A stretch of DNA of 64,000 bases from Pegoplata infirma (lineage: Eukaryota; Arthropoda; Insecta; Diptera; Anthomyiidae), in assembly GCA_963921195.1 (NCBI GenBank), contig OY992537.1:46195943-46259942 (forward strand), in the 5' to 3' direction. This document shows, piece by piece, positions 34,701-46,700 of this stretch (positions are counted from its first letter, which is position 1; the number at the start of each line of letters is the position of its first letter). Position numbers and translations under genes: made by a program. Under the pieces are notes generated by a model. That model saw nothing but the letters and a program-made list of their open reading frames with translations, did not search any database and had not been told where the DNA came from.

Positions 34701-37700
34701 TGAAAAACACACTTAAAACCAGTGAATAAACAATCGAAAACCATCCCAGCAATTATTCATTTGTTTTAACAAACATCAACATTTATTTTCTACTGTTGAC
34801 AAAATTTTCTAAAATAAATAACATTAAACATTAAAAAATTACGTTTTTTTCACTCTTTTTTACCAACAAATTTCAAAAAAATGACCAACGAAAACCTTAA
34901 AAATTAATGATAGTTCTGTTATTTTTACCAAAAAATTTCAAAAAAATAACCTACGAAAACAATAAAAATTAATGATTTCGTAGGTAATTTTTTACAATTT
35001 TTTATTGAAATATTTTTTTAAAAATTTTTAATAAAATTTTTGGGGAATCGATCCCGCAATCAACTACATTCTGGCCATACACTCTACCCATCGTGCCAAA
35101 GTCACTTGATACAAACATGTTTTTATATTTCTATAAATAATTTTTTGATTTTTTTTTTTTACAAAAAAAATAACTGACTTGTGTAGGTAAAAACTAATGA
35201 TATTTCATTAAAAAATACCAACAATTTAAAAAAAAATTACTTACACAAATCAATAAAAATCAAAAGAATAATCAGTAGTTTTTACTTACAGAACAAAAAT
35301 AAATAACTTTAAAAATTAAATGTTAATGAAAGTCTTTATTTTTTAGTGTGTTATTTTTGAAACAAAGGACTGAAGTAGTCATTAATAAAAACTGAACATC
35401 AAACAAATGTTTTTTCTTTTAAAAACGACTAAACGGAAAACTTTTTAAATAAACTACAAACAGTTAATGACATAATTTTTTGAGTGCACTAAAAAACCTA
35501 AAAATATGCACTAAAAAATAAAATGTGTGCAAAAAAAAATCTTGTTTTCATAGGAAAAACTTCTTAAAAAGCAAAAAGTAACGCCGGGTGTAAATAGTAA
35601 CATTTAAAACTTTATATAAGCAAGATTTTTTAGAAATTAGGACAATCTATAAAAAAAAAAAATTAAGAAAAAAAATAATTTTTCTTATTTCTAAAATAAA
35701 TTTTTAAAATTTAAAATAGTTTTTGAAACAAATAAATTTTAAATTTGAGTTTTTGCTAATTTATGCCAAAATATGCAAAAATATGCACTTAAAAGTTGAA
35801 AATATGCACAAAATATGCATTTAAAACCAAAATATGAAAAAATATGCATTTTCACCAAAATATGCAAAAATATGCAAAAACAAATCGATGCCATTTTAAG
35901 GTAAATTTCTTGATTCGGAAAGATAATTAGTCGATATCGGTTTTATACTCGACAAAAAACATGCATTTGCATGGAAATCTCATCCCTAATGATTACTAAA
36001 AATAAAAGTTTGTTTACACATAATTACAATAACAACTCTTCTGTTAGAAAAAACAACAGCAACAACCACACTCGAATTGAAAAAATCAGATTTAGTTGAT
36101 ACTTGCTTAACAGCCTACTTGGCGTATCGGTATAGAGTGATTGTACGTTACAAGCAGTTAATAGCAAAGTATTACAGATGATGGGTTCAATCCTTGTCGG
36201 CTGCGATCTGTAAATAATTTTCACATATAGAGTTCTATTGACTATTAACTAAATAAATTTGACATTAAAAGTTTTTCTGAAGATTATTATAACTGGATAA
36301 TATGAAACTAGTAAGAAACAAACCAGGATGTCTTAAATTTTTAGAAAAATTAAAATTTTTCTTTCACACTTTTCTCAATTCAAAACCGTATATAACAAAT
36401 CAGAAAATTATAATACATAATTATAATTAGAGCCTGAGCTCGACTATCTTTACAGAAACAATACTTTTACTAGGAATTCTCGTAAAATAGGAGGTAGCAA
36501 AAAATCTAGTAAAGTAACGAAAACTCCTTGTAAATTTTATCGTGTCAAAAAAATTGTAAATTTACAATTTCATTGTTAAAAACCTTGTAAAATTATAAAA
36601 TGTCAAAAAGCTTTTAAAATTACTAGGAATTCTTGTCAAATAATAGGTAGCAATTTAACAAGGTTTTTTTGAGTGTAGACAACCAAGTTTTTTGTTGGTG
36701 TTATCTATTTGGGAAAATAGGTCTTCCCTGTCTAGACAAGATTACATTCAAAAATATTCCAAAAAAAAATTTTTTTCGCGAATTATGGGACTTTTAAGTA
36801 GTAAAAAATCGCGAAATCGTAACTTCAATAGCAATTTCTCCGAGTTAAGCCACTTTTATAAATTATACTATGGTGAAAAACCCTCTGTTAGTATTTCAAA
36901 TGCCTCCCCCAAGTCTACACCACTCTGTGGTACAGGGCATAATGAGTTTGTGCTAATGTTTGTAACTACCCGAAATATTGGTCCTAGACCCACCTATACT
37001 ATATAGGTATATTGGTCCTAGACCCACCTATACCGATCGACTCAGAATCACTTTTTGAGTCGATTTAGTGATGACGTCCGTCTGTCCGTCCGTTCATGTA
37101 ATCGTTGTGCGCACGATACAGGTCGTTTTGTCTGGGGGGGGGGGGGTCAGTCGGCACTTTCCCCTCGCGGTTAATATTTACAAATTAATTTATTATGCTT
37201 TTTTAAGTAATACAATTTTATCATTATTTAGATAATTTTTTAATTTTCACGCCCACACAAGGGGGCTGGCCGAAAAAAATGCTAATGCGCGGGGTCCAAG
37301 TACAGGACTTACAACTTTTTGCAACATTAAAATGTGTAATTTGCTTTACAGAAATATAATAATAAAAAATTGCGTTTTTTAGATGTTGGTTTAGTTTCTC
37401 AAGGGGGAACTTTTTCCCCCTGCTCCGAACTTAACCTATGACCATTAGACATATTCGTGGCAAACTTCAGGAGTCTACCTCTTTTAGTTTGGACTGCATC
37501 GTGTCTTCCACAGAAAGACGGACAGACGGACGCACACACAGACGGACATCGCTAGAATGTCTTAGAATCTATCACTGATCAATAATATATATGGGGCATT
37601 CCATGTCAAATCGGACACTTTGAATCAATTTTTTTTTAGATTTTCCCAATTTGTTGACAGTTTTTAGTGCCCTTCGAAAACTCCTTCGTGGTAAATTTTT

Positions 37701-40700
37701 AAAATTTTTTTGATGACCCGTTCAGGAGATATCGAATTTTTAAAAATTGGTAGTTTGTTCCCTTACTCAAACTTCTTTTACTCATAAATTCTTCAATAAT
37801 GGCCCACATTGCAATTTTTTTTTTAAAAATTTTTGTTTTTTTAATTACTTAAAAAAAAATTCTTAAAAGTGATTTAGTATGCTATTTTTAAGTTTTATAA
37901 TTTAAATCTTATTTTTGAAAAAGGTATGTACTCTTTGATTTTTTTTTAAATTTTTTTGTGAAAATCTTCTATCGATTCTCCAAATTTTTTGCCCAGTAGG
38001 ATCGTGGGATAACAATTATTACTATTTTTTAAAATTTTTTGAAAAAATTTTTTTGTAATTTTCCAATCTTAAAATCATTTCTACTGCTCTAATGGTGCGT
38101 CATAGAGGAGTCATTTATAAGACCGACCCCTATCTACCCTATCTCCAATTTCTAAGGGGGCTCCCACACAAAACGACATTTTTTAAAATTTGCTCCAACC
38201 GCTCTAACTGCCCTAATAGTGCCCTTAGAACAACAAAATGTATGACCCACCCACAATATTTTTTTAGTCCAAACATTTTTTTGAAAACACCTCTATCTCT
38301 AATTGTTAAGGCGGTCCCCATACAATTTTTTTTTTTTTTGTAAATTTGTTTTATTTAATCAGCTTCTATCGGTCCAATGGTCCGAGAGGGGTCATTAGTG
38401 AGACCGACCGCCATTTATTTTTACCCTACAACATTTTTTTAAAATATACCAACGCCCTATCTCCACTCCCTAAGTAGGCTCCCATACAAAATTACATTTT
38501 TATAAAAATTGCTCCAACTGTTATTTGTATGGGAGCCTACTTAGGGAGTGGAGATAGGGCGTAGGTAATCTGAAAATTTACTAAGAAGGAGTTTTCGAAG
38601 GGTACTAAAAACTGTAAACAAATTGGAAAAATCTAAAAAAAAACAAGTGACAGTGTTAAATTCGGCTGTGCCGAATCTTTGATACCCTCCAACATGTTAA
38701 AATATATAAAATGTGGGTGGTTGGGAATACCTTCCTCATCGAGATAAATGTTTACTTATTTATTTATTATGCTCTTTGAACTTTAGTAATACCATTTACT
38801 CATAATTTGTATGATTTTTTAAATCCACGCCCACAAAAGGGGGCGGGCCAAAAAAAAACTAAATTTTGTAGCCCCCGAGGTCTAAGTACAGGACTTTGGG
38901 AACCTTCTGACATAAAAAGGTTTCATTTGTTTAACAAAAATGCAAAAAAAGCTGTCAAAAATTTCGTTTTTTGAGACGTTTTTTTAGTTCTTAAGGGGCC
39001 TATGACCATGAGACATATTCGTGCCAATTTTCAGGAGTCTAGCTCTTTTATTTTTGGACTGAAACGTGTTTTATACAGACGGACGGACGGACGGACATTC
39101 ATAGAATGACTAAGAATCGATCATAGATCAATAATATATATACTTTATGGGGTCCCCGACCGATATTTTTATGCGTTACAAACGGAATGACAAAGTGAGT
39201 ATACCCTTATACTGTGGTTGGAGGGTATAAAAATTTTCAAAGTGTCCGATTTGGCATGGAATGCTCCATATACTTTATGGGGCCCTAGACTGATATTTCG
39301 ATGCGTTACACACGGATTGACAAAATGTGGTTGGGGGTACTGTGGTTGGGGGTATACAATTCAATTAAATTTTTAATTGAATCAATTGAATATTTAAATT
39401 AAAAATTAAATATTAATCGAATGTTCTAAAAGCATTATTTTTCTTTTCGCGATAAGGCATTACATCAATCAAGGACGAAATAAAATATTGGAAACAAAAA
39501 CTAAATCAAAAATCCAGTGCTCGTATAGATAGAGAAGCAGCGCAGGTATTTATTGGAGTATTGGAAAATATTGAACAACGTATAAGGTAAAGTAATAAAA
39601 TGCAAAATTAAGTTTTTTTAAAAAAATCAGGGGAGTAATTATGTCTAATCGTATCATTAGCTCATTATTCTATTACCATAAACTGACACTATATGGTAAT
39701 AGAGTAATCAGCTGCAATACGATAAGACGATTATTAATTTATATAATAAGCCCCCTGCTCATTCATCTTTAAGATTTACTTTAATATTAGAACAACGGCC
39801 AAAAAAAATATCAAAAAAATGTGTTGTAGGCTCATTTTCAATTAAGTCGTAGTTGTATTTACAAATAATTTAATTGTGTTGAAAAAAAAAATAATTGATA
39901 TTTTATTCAACAACACAATTTGTCAATACAATTAAATTAAGTGTTAATACCACAACGTTTTAATTGGAAACAAGTCAACAATACAATCTTTCTTTTCTGT
40001 GAATTGATTAAATTAATATATCGTGAACCTACATTCAAAATATGCCAACTCAAATTTGGCCGAAATGAGTTTCCGATGGCAAATAGCTCCCCTATACAAT
40101 ACCCATCTGTGGTAAAAATTTCAGAACAAAAAAATAACTTTTTGTCGTTTTACATCAATTTTTGTTATTCTGCTAACTCAAAGTACATATTTTTTTGGTG
40201 AAAATAAATGCCAACTCCCATTGTAAATTTCCAAAAAAATTTCAAAATTTTTTTTAAAAAAAATTTGACCACACATCTCATTGCATTTGCCATGCTGAAC
40301 ACGAATCTGGTAAAGATTTTGAAAAATTTTTCAAAAAAAAAAATTTTATTTTCCGACAAAATATGCCAACTCTAAAAAAATATTTGTTTTTGATACGGTA
40401 ATAAATGTCATCTCTGAAAAATACGCAAACAAGTGCAAAATATGAAATTTTTGGCATAGGTAAAAATTATTTAGAATATTTAAACCACCTTAGTTTTTTA
40501 GCTCTCCTGAAAAGTAAGCTTTTTAGAGTTGGCATTTATTGAATATTGTTCGACGATATCTTTAATATCAATTAAACAATTAATTGATAAACAGACACTA
40601 TTATCTTACCCTGCATTTATAACTCATCTTCTTATCTTTTAGTTCCATTAATCAAAATGCCGGCAATAGTATTGAAGAATTTCTCGATACCTCTCATAAC

Positions 40701-43700
40701 TATTTCGATGAGCTATGGCGTTTACCCTATCAATATCCTCAAAATCGTATGACAGATTTAATGGATATTCTGGGTAACCAATTAATAGAAATATGTTTGG
40801 AACAGTTATTAAACGAAGATATATGGAGTTTAAATAACTCCCATGTCAATGGTTTAATGAGTCAATGTATAGATACCGCAGAGTCATGGATACAATTATG
40901 CGATTCATTAACACGACTATTTTGGCCGAATTATGTTAAACATCCCTGGGTGGGTGAAGCCCATATACCCAAAAGAGCACAATTGTTTAAGGAACGTATG
41001 TTGGAAATACGTAATATTAAAAATCTTTACAAACAAATTGCTACACTTTTAAATGATGATGAAATGCGTGAAATGATTAGAAATGAAGCACCTTTTAGAG
41101 ATTTTAATATTTTTGATACTTCTTCGTTGGGACAAGCAAAATGGAATAAAGCTTTGCAGATCTTTGAACAACTACTGCAGCCAATAGATGAACGTATTGC
41201 GACGGCTCTAAAGGCTCAACTGCATCATCATTTGAGTAATCCAAGACAAGTGATTTTTATATTTTCCAAATATGAGACATTAATACAACGACCTACCGTC
41301 TTGGAGCTATTGACTATTGAGAGGGAACAATTTATGCAATCGCTGCAGATATTATTGCAAGATTTACGTAAAGCTATGACTGATACTAATATGGAACCAG
41401 ATACGGGTCATTTGTCTGTTATATGCAATGAATGTCGTTGGTTGAAGGTGGTACAATATCAGGTAAGTTAAAAGTCTACCCCAAATTTACAATACACAAA
41501 AATACCTTATGTAGGTTCATTTCAAAAATTTTCATGCAATATCTGTCAAATAAGCCAAAATCAGATAAATTAAATTAATATGAATAACCTGTTTTTATAC
41601 ATAGATCCAAGAAATTGAAAAGGTGAGCCACTTAATATCTGGACGTGAAGGTTTTGAAAAAATTAATAAAGCGGTACAAGAAATCAAAGAGGAAACAGAA
41701 TCTTTATTAAGAACAAATTTTGAAATTTGGTGTGGTCAACATACAACAGCTGTTAAATCAGGAGATCTTAAGTAAGTAGCTAAAGGAATTATAGAGTGAC
41801 CTCAGAACAATGTCGGTGACGTATAAATTTTAAAAATCGGTCAAACGGTTTTCGGGATATAGGCGACTGAAATTTACAAAAAAATTACTATTTTTCTTTG
41901 TTTAAGAAATTTTTTTAGTTTTTTTTTAATTTAATCGTCAACTGAAAAAAAAGACATATGTAACTAAAATTGAGAAAAAAATGTCTTTGAAAATTTATCA
42001 CGAATTTTCCTAAAATTTAATTAAATTTAACAAAAAAATGAGAATTTTCTTAACTATGAGGAAAAAAGTTTAGTTCATTTACTTATAATTAGTTCATAGT
42101 TCTTTAAATGGAGTTCTTTAATATAAGGAAAAAAATTCTTACTGCCAAAAAAATTTTCAAAAAATCTCAGAAACGTATCTTTATTTTTAAGACATTTCTT
42201 AAAACACAATTTAGTTCAAGTTGAGTTAAAATTTACTAAAAACAAGTAAAAAAGTTAAATTCGGCCTTGCCGAATGTAGTGATACCCTCCACAATTTCAA
42301 AAAGATTATTGCAAAAAACTTTTTATAAAAGGAAATTACTTTTGAAAAAAAAATCCGCGAAAAAAAAAATGTTGTTAAAAAAAAATCCGCGATTTTTTTT
42401 TCTTTTTTTGTCGAAAAATATGTTCGTACTTGTTTAAATACCATTTGGTGTTTAATTATGTTCACATATGCCAACCAGCAGACGAATTAAAGAATTTTGT
42501 GTTTTTAGGTTATGTTAAATGTACTAAAATTTTTGGGATGTCCTTGCATTTTCATTCATAACTTAAGAACCGCTGAACCGATATCGCTTCAATGCAATAC
42601 CAAACTTCTCGGGAGAACTTCCAATAAATATGTTAAGTTTCAGTCATATCCGTGTAGTATTTTGGTCGTGATCACATTTTCCACAGACATACAGACAGAC
42701 GGACAGACGAACATCGCTAGAATGTCTTAAAATCGATCGGGCATCATGAATATATATACTTTATGAGGTCCCAGACCGATATTTCGATGAGTTACAAACG
42801 GAATGACAAACTTATATACATATACCATCTATCACTAAGTGGAGGGTATAAAAACATCATCGTATTTATCTTCTTTGAATTGAGGAAGTGTTCTTCTTAG
42901 AATTTAGTTAATAACTGCTGAGAATTTATTAAATAACTTCTAAGAATTTAGTTAAAAATTCAAAATGGCGATATCTCGAAAACTAAGCGAGATAGAGCGA
43001 AACGGATGAAGTTTTTAAAAGAAAGACTACAAAGAAAGATATGGAATAGCCTAGCTCTGTATATCTGTCGGGGTCTCAAGACCCTAATTTTAGATCTAAA
43101 ATTTTAAATTCCCGAGATTTTATATATGCACATATCTCGGTAAATACTGCCAACACGAGAAAAGGTCCAATGGATTTTTTGTAGCTCTTGAATCGTATGA
43201 CAGTTCCGCAAAATACTCGAAAGCCCTCAGAATAATAGTTTTGGAGTTATCCAGTTTTTAATATTCTCAAGACCCTATCAGACCCCTTATTACCGTATCT
43301 CAAAAACTAAGCAAGGTAGAGCGAAACGGACAAAAGTTTTGGGTCAAAATTTATGGGGACCCTTAAAGGACTCAAGGGGTCTTGAGGTAACAGGGTCTGG
43401 ACCCATGGGGTCCGAATCCATGGTACCGATTTCAAAAATAATAAATCCTAAGATATTTAGAAATTTATATTTTTTTTTTTTGTTAATTATCATAATTTAT
43501 TTTTTGGAACATTTCCAAAAAAATTTGCAAAATACTTTATGAGGTCCTTGATCCATTTTTTGATGCGGCGCTGGTATTCAAGAGCACTACAGTGTTGCCA
43601 CTTTCTGGATAATTATCTAAAAGTGGGACAATTTCAAAATCCTTAGATAATTTTTGGATAATGATATTTTTTGTGTAATTTTTGTGTAATTTTACCTCAA

Positions 43701-46700
43701 TAAAGTTAAAACGTTTTTTTATCATATTATCGACGTTTTTAGGTAAAAAATTGACAACATCGACTTTAAAAATGTTTATTACCAAATATAAGATAATAAA
43801 TGAAGAACATGCATACCACGCCTACAAAAGGAGGCGAACTGAATATTGTTTCATTTGTTGAACAAAAATACAAAAAAATCATTCAAAAAATGTCGTTTTC
43901 AGAGATTGGTTTAGTTTTTTAAGCTGAAACTTTTTTCCACCTGGACCGATTTTGCCCTTTTACGAACTTGTTACCATAAGACAAATTCGTGCCAATCTTC
44001 AGGAGTCTAGATTTTTTTATTTTGAACCGCAGTATGTTTCATACAGACGGACGGACGAACATTCAGGGATGTCTTAGAATCGATCAAGGATCAATAATGT
44101 TAATATAATTTATGGGCTCTCTGACCGATATTTCGATATTTAAGTGTCCGCAACTGATATAATGTCAACATTTTTATAGCAATAATTGCTTGTAAATTTT
44201 TCTGAGCAACTATTGCTGGCAATTAAACATCAAAATCGTACGCCATCTTTGTTTCAAATTCATCAAAATAGACGCAAAGCATTTTTTTTTTTCATTTTGC
44301 ATTAGTTATTGCCACCAATAAAAATCAGGGGTTACAAACGGAATGACAAAATAAAGAATTTTGCGTAATTTGTGAGATTTTGGTGGCAACACTGGAGCAC
44401 TATAAAAAAACTCCAGTTTTATAACTCTCTATTCCTCATTCTCTCTCTTTTATATTTCTTTCTTTTTCTCTAGACTTCGTGACGATCAAGCAGTAGTTAA
44501 ATTTGAAAAAGAAGGACGACAGCTGATGCGTGTTACTTTCAATCCTAAATTAGTTACATTTTGTCAAGATGTTAGAGAATTTGAAAATATGGGCTATAAT
44601 GTACCAGCCGAACTGAGGACAGCAGCAACACATGCCGCTAAATATATGTGCTATGCTCGTAGATTACAGCAAATTGCTACATTTCATAATACCATCGGAG
44701 ATCGTATGATACCATGTCAAAGACCCATAATGTTAAAAAATGCTATGGAGCTTTCGAAATTAGTACATAGTGAAACTGTGGCCTGGAATGATGAAGATTC
44801 TGTACAAAGATATGTTAATACTTTACAGGCAGCTGTGTCAAAACTATCAGCAGATAATACTCTCTTAGTAGGGTATCATGAGCAAGCAAAGAGAACAGTA
44901 AGTGATGGCAGAAAGAGAACAATTTTTAAGAGAAGAATTAACTCATTTCTTAATTAATTTAGGTAATTAGACTTATGAACACTGATCTTTTTACACAAAG
45001 TCAAATCTGGAAAGATGAAATGCGTCATTTACGTGAATTGGTAGCAAATTTAGAGAGACAAGGTTTTACAAATCTAGATGCTTTTAAATTACACTGGGAT
45101 CATCAGTTATACAAAGTATTGGAATATCAATATATTATAGGATTAGTCGATATGAATAATAAATTACCCGATATTCATATAAAAATTACATTTCGGTAAG
45201 TTTGGAAATAATACAATTTTAGGTTTTGATTAATATTTGTTTTTTTTTTATTTCCCAGCCAACGCCAATTAAGTTTTATACCCCCGGAAGAAGAAATTCG
45301 CGACAAATATTTTACCCAGCTACGACGTTTTATAGAACGTCCTTGCAGTTTTAGAGGTTTATCCGAAAAAAGTTCGGATTTATTTAAAACTATGGTGGAA
45401 ATTAATCGCCATCATTTGGGTCCATTATACGAAAGAGCTGAAGAATTATTTTCGAAACTGGAGCAATTCAAAAAACTATGGATACCCTGGATTTCCTTAG
45501 GCTGTGTAGATGTTGAAGAGCTATGTGGTATACATTTACAGACAGCTGATGACTGGGACCGTGATTTTCGAAAATCTAAACATTTTAGTCAGAAAATTGC
45601 TAAGATTCAGAAGTGAGTAATAATTAATTTCTGTCAAAACGTTCTCGAAAAAACAAAAAAATCTTGAAAATATGATGGAAAGTATTATTTATCACAAAAG
45701 TGTTTTTAAAATACTTGTCCCGTGACCAGATACAATAAAACATATTACAATTTCCCAATAATTTAAAATGGAAAAAAATATTTTTTTTTTTCACGAAAAA
45801 CAAAATTATGGTAAAAAAAAAAATTTGATGAAAACAAAAATTTTTGGTGGAAAAAAAAATTTTGATGAAAAACAAAAAGTTTTTGATGAAGAAAAAAAAA
45901 TTTTGATGAAAAACAAAAAGTTTTTAATGAAGAAAAAAAATTTTTATGAAAAAAAATTTTTTGTTGGAAAAAATTTGATAAAAAAAAATTTTTGATGAAA
46001 AAAAATTTATGAAAAAAATTTTGATGAGAAAAAAAAATTGATAAAAAAAAAATTGATGTAATAAAACATTTTATAAAAAAACAAGTAAGAAAATTATAGT
46101 TGGTCAAGACCGACCATAAAATACCCTACACCAGAGTTTCCCGCAAAATGGGTCCCAAGTTTAAACATGGACTGATTAGATCTATATTTTGTCAAACCTT
46201 TAATAAGTGTGAAAAACACCCACAAATCAAATTTGAGTGAAATAGGCTTCTTTTTGTTGAAGAAGAACTGGTCCGATTTCTTTAAAATTCGGAATGGTGA
46301 TTTGTGTTGATGAAACATAATTACCTACAAAATTTCATTTGAGCCAAAACTAAAGAGGACCTTGAATGGGGGCTAGGTCTAAAAATGGATCGATTTTTTC
46401 CAATTTCAATAGGCTTTGTCCTTGGGCCAAAAGAGGCTTAAGTTTAAAATTTCAAGTCAGATTAAAAATTGCGACCTGTATCGTGCTTACAACGTTTACA
46501 TGGACAGACAGACAGCCAGACGTACGGACAGACAGACAGATGGACGGACATCGCTAAATCGACTCAAAAAGTGATTCTGAGTCGATCGGTGTACTTAAAA
46601 GTGGGTCTAGAACCAATATTTCGAGTAGTTACAAACATCAGCACAAACTCATTATACCCTGTACCACAGTGTGGTGTAAGGTATAAATATTTGATAAAAA

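Larger units (their letters stand above)
34595..35988. mobile_element. hAT-type MITE (second copy of 9224-9796) with nested insertion
   Basis: TIRs TAGGGATGAGATTTTCATGC / GCATGGAAATCTCATCCCTA and a perfect 8-bp duplication ATGATTAC (34587-34594, 35989-35996). It is in the opposite orientation to the intergenic copy. Removing 34672-35485 and one GCAC leaves an element of about the same length and order as the 573-bp copy. Confidence 0.85.
24484..39456 (+). other. btv intron 3 (15.0 kb)
   Basis: GTAAGT to GCGATAAG. It contains the Helitron, a Transib-like element, a hAT MITE with nested insertion, a tRNA-like sequence and a foldback with nested mini-me, listed separately. Unassigned parts: 24490-24680; 34106-34590 and 36200-36680, which share TTGTAAATTTACAATTT-type short repeats. 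Confidence 0.9.
41772..44473 (+). other. btv intron 6 (2.7 kb)
   Basis: GTAAGT to CTCTAG. Apart from an unassigned start (41772-41940) it is an old repeat with a mini-me inserted, diverged repeat copies (43101-43580, including a second CTCAAAAACTAAGCAAGGTA-type segment), and a hAT element. Confidence 0.9.

Noticed and set aside
35042..35098. Functional tRNA gene on the - strand
   Set aside because: A- and B-box-like words are present, but no consistent cloverleaf, anticodon arm or terminator was found.
40165..40359. 64-residue - strand ORF in intron 4
   Set aside because: Lys/Phe-rich translation of AT-rich repeats with no recognisable features.
44898..44957. C-terminal extension SDGRKRTIFKRR... 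after exon 7
   Set aside because: It is the 65-nt intron (GTAAGT...TTTAG). The next exon continues the DYNC2H1 match in phase.
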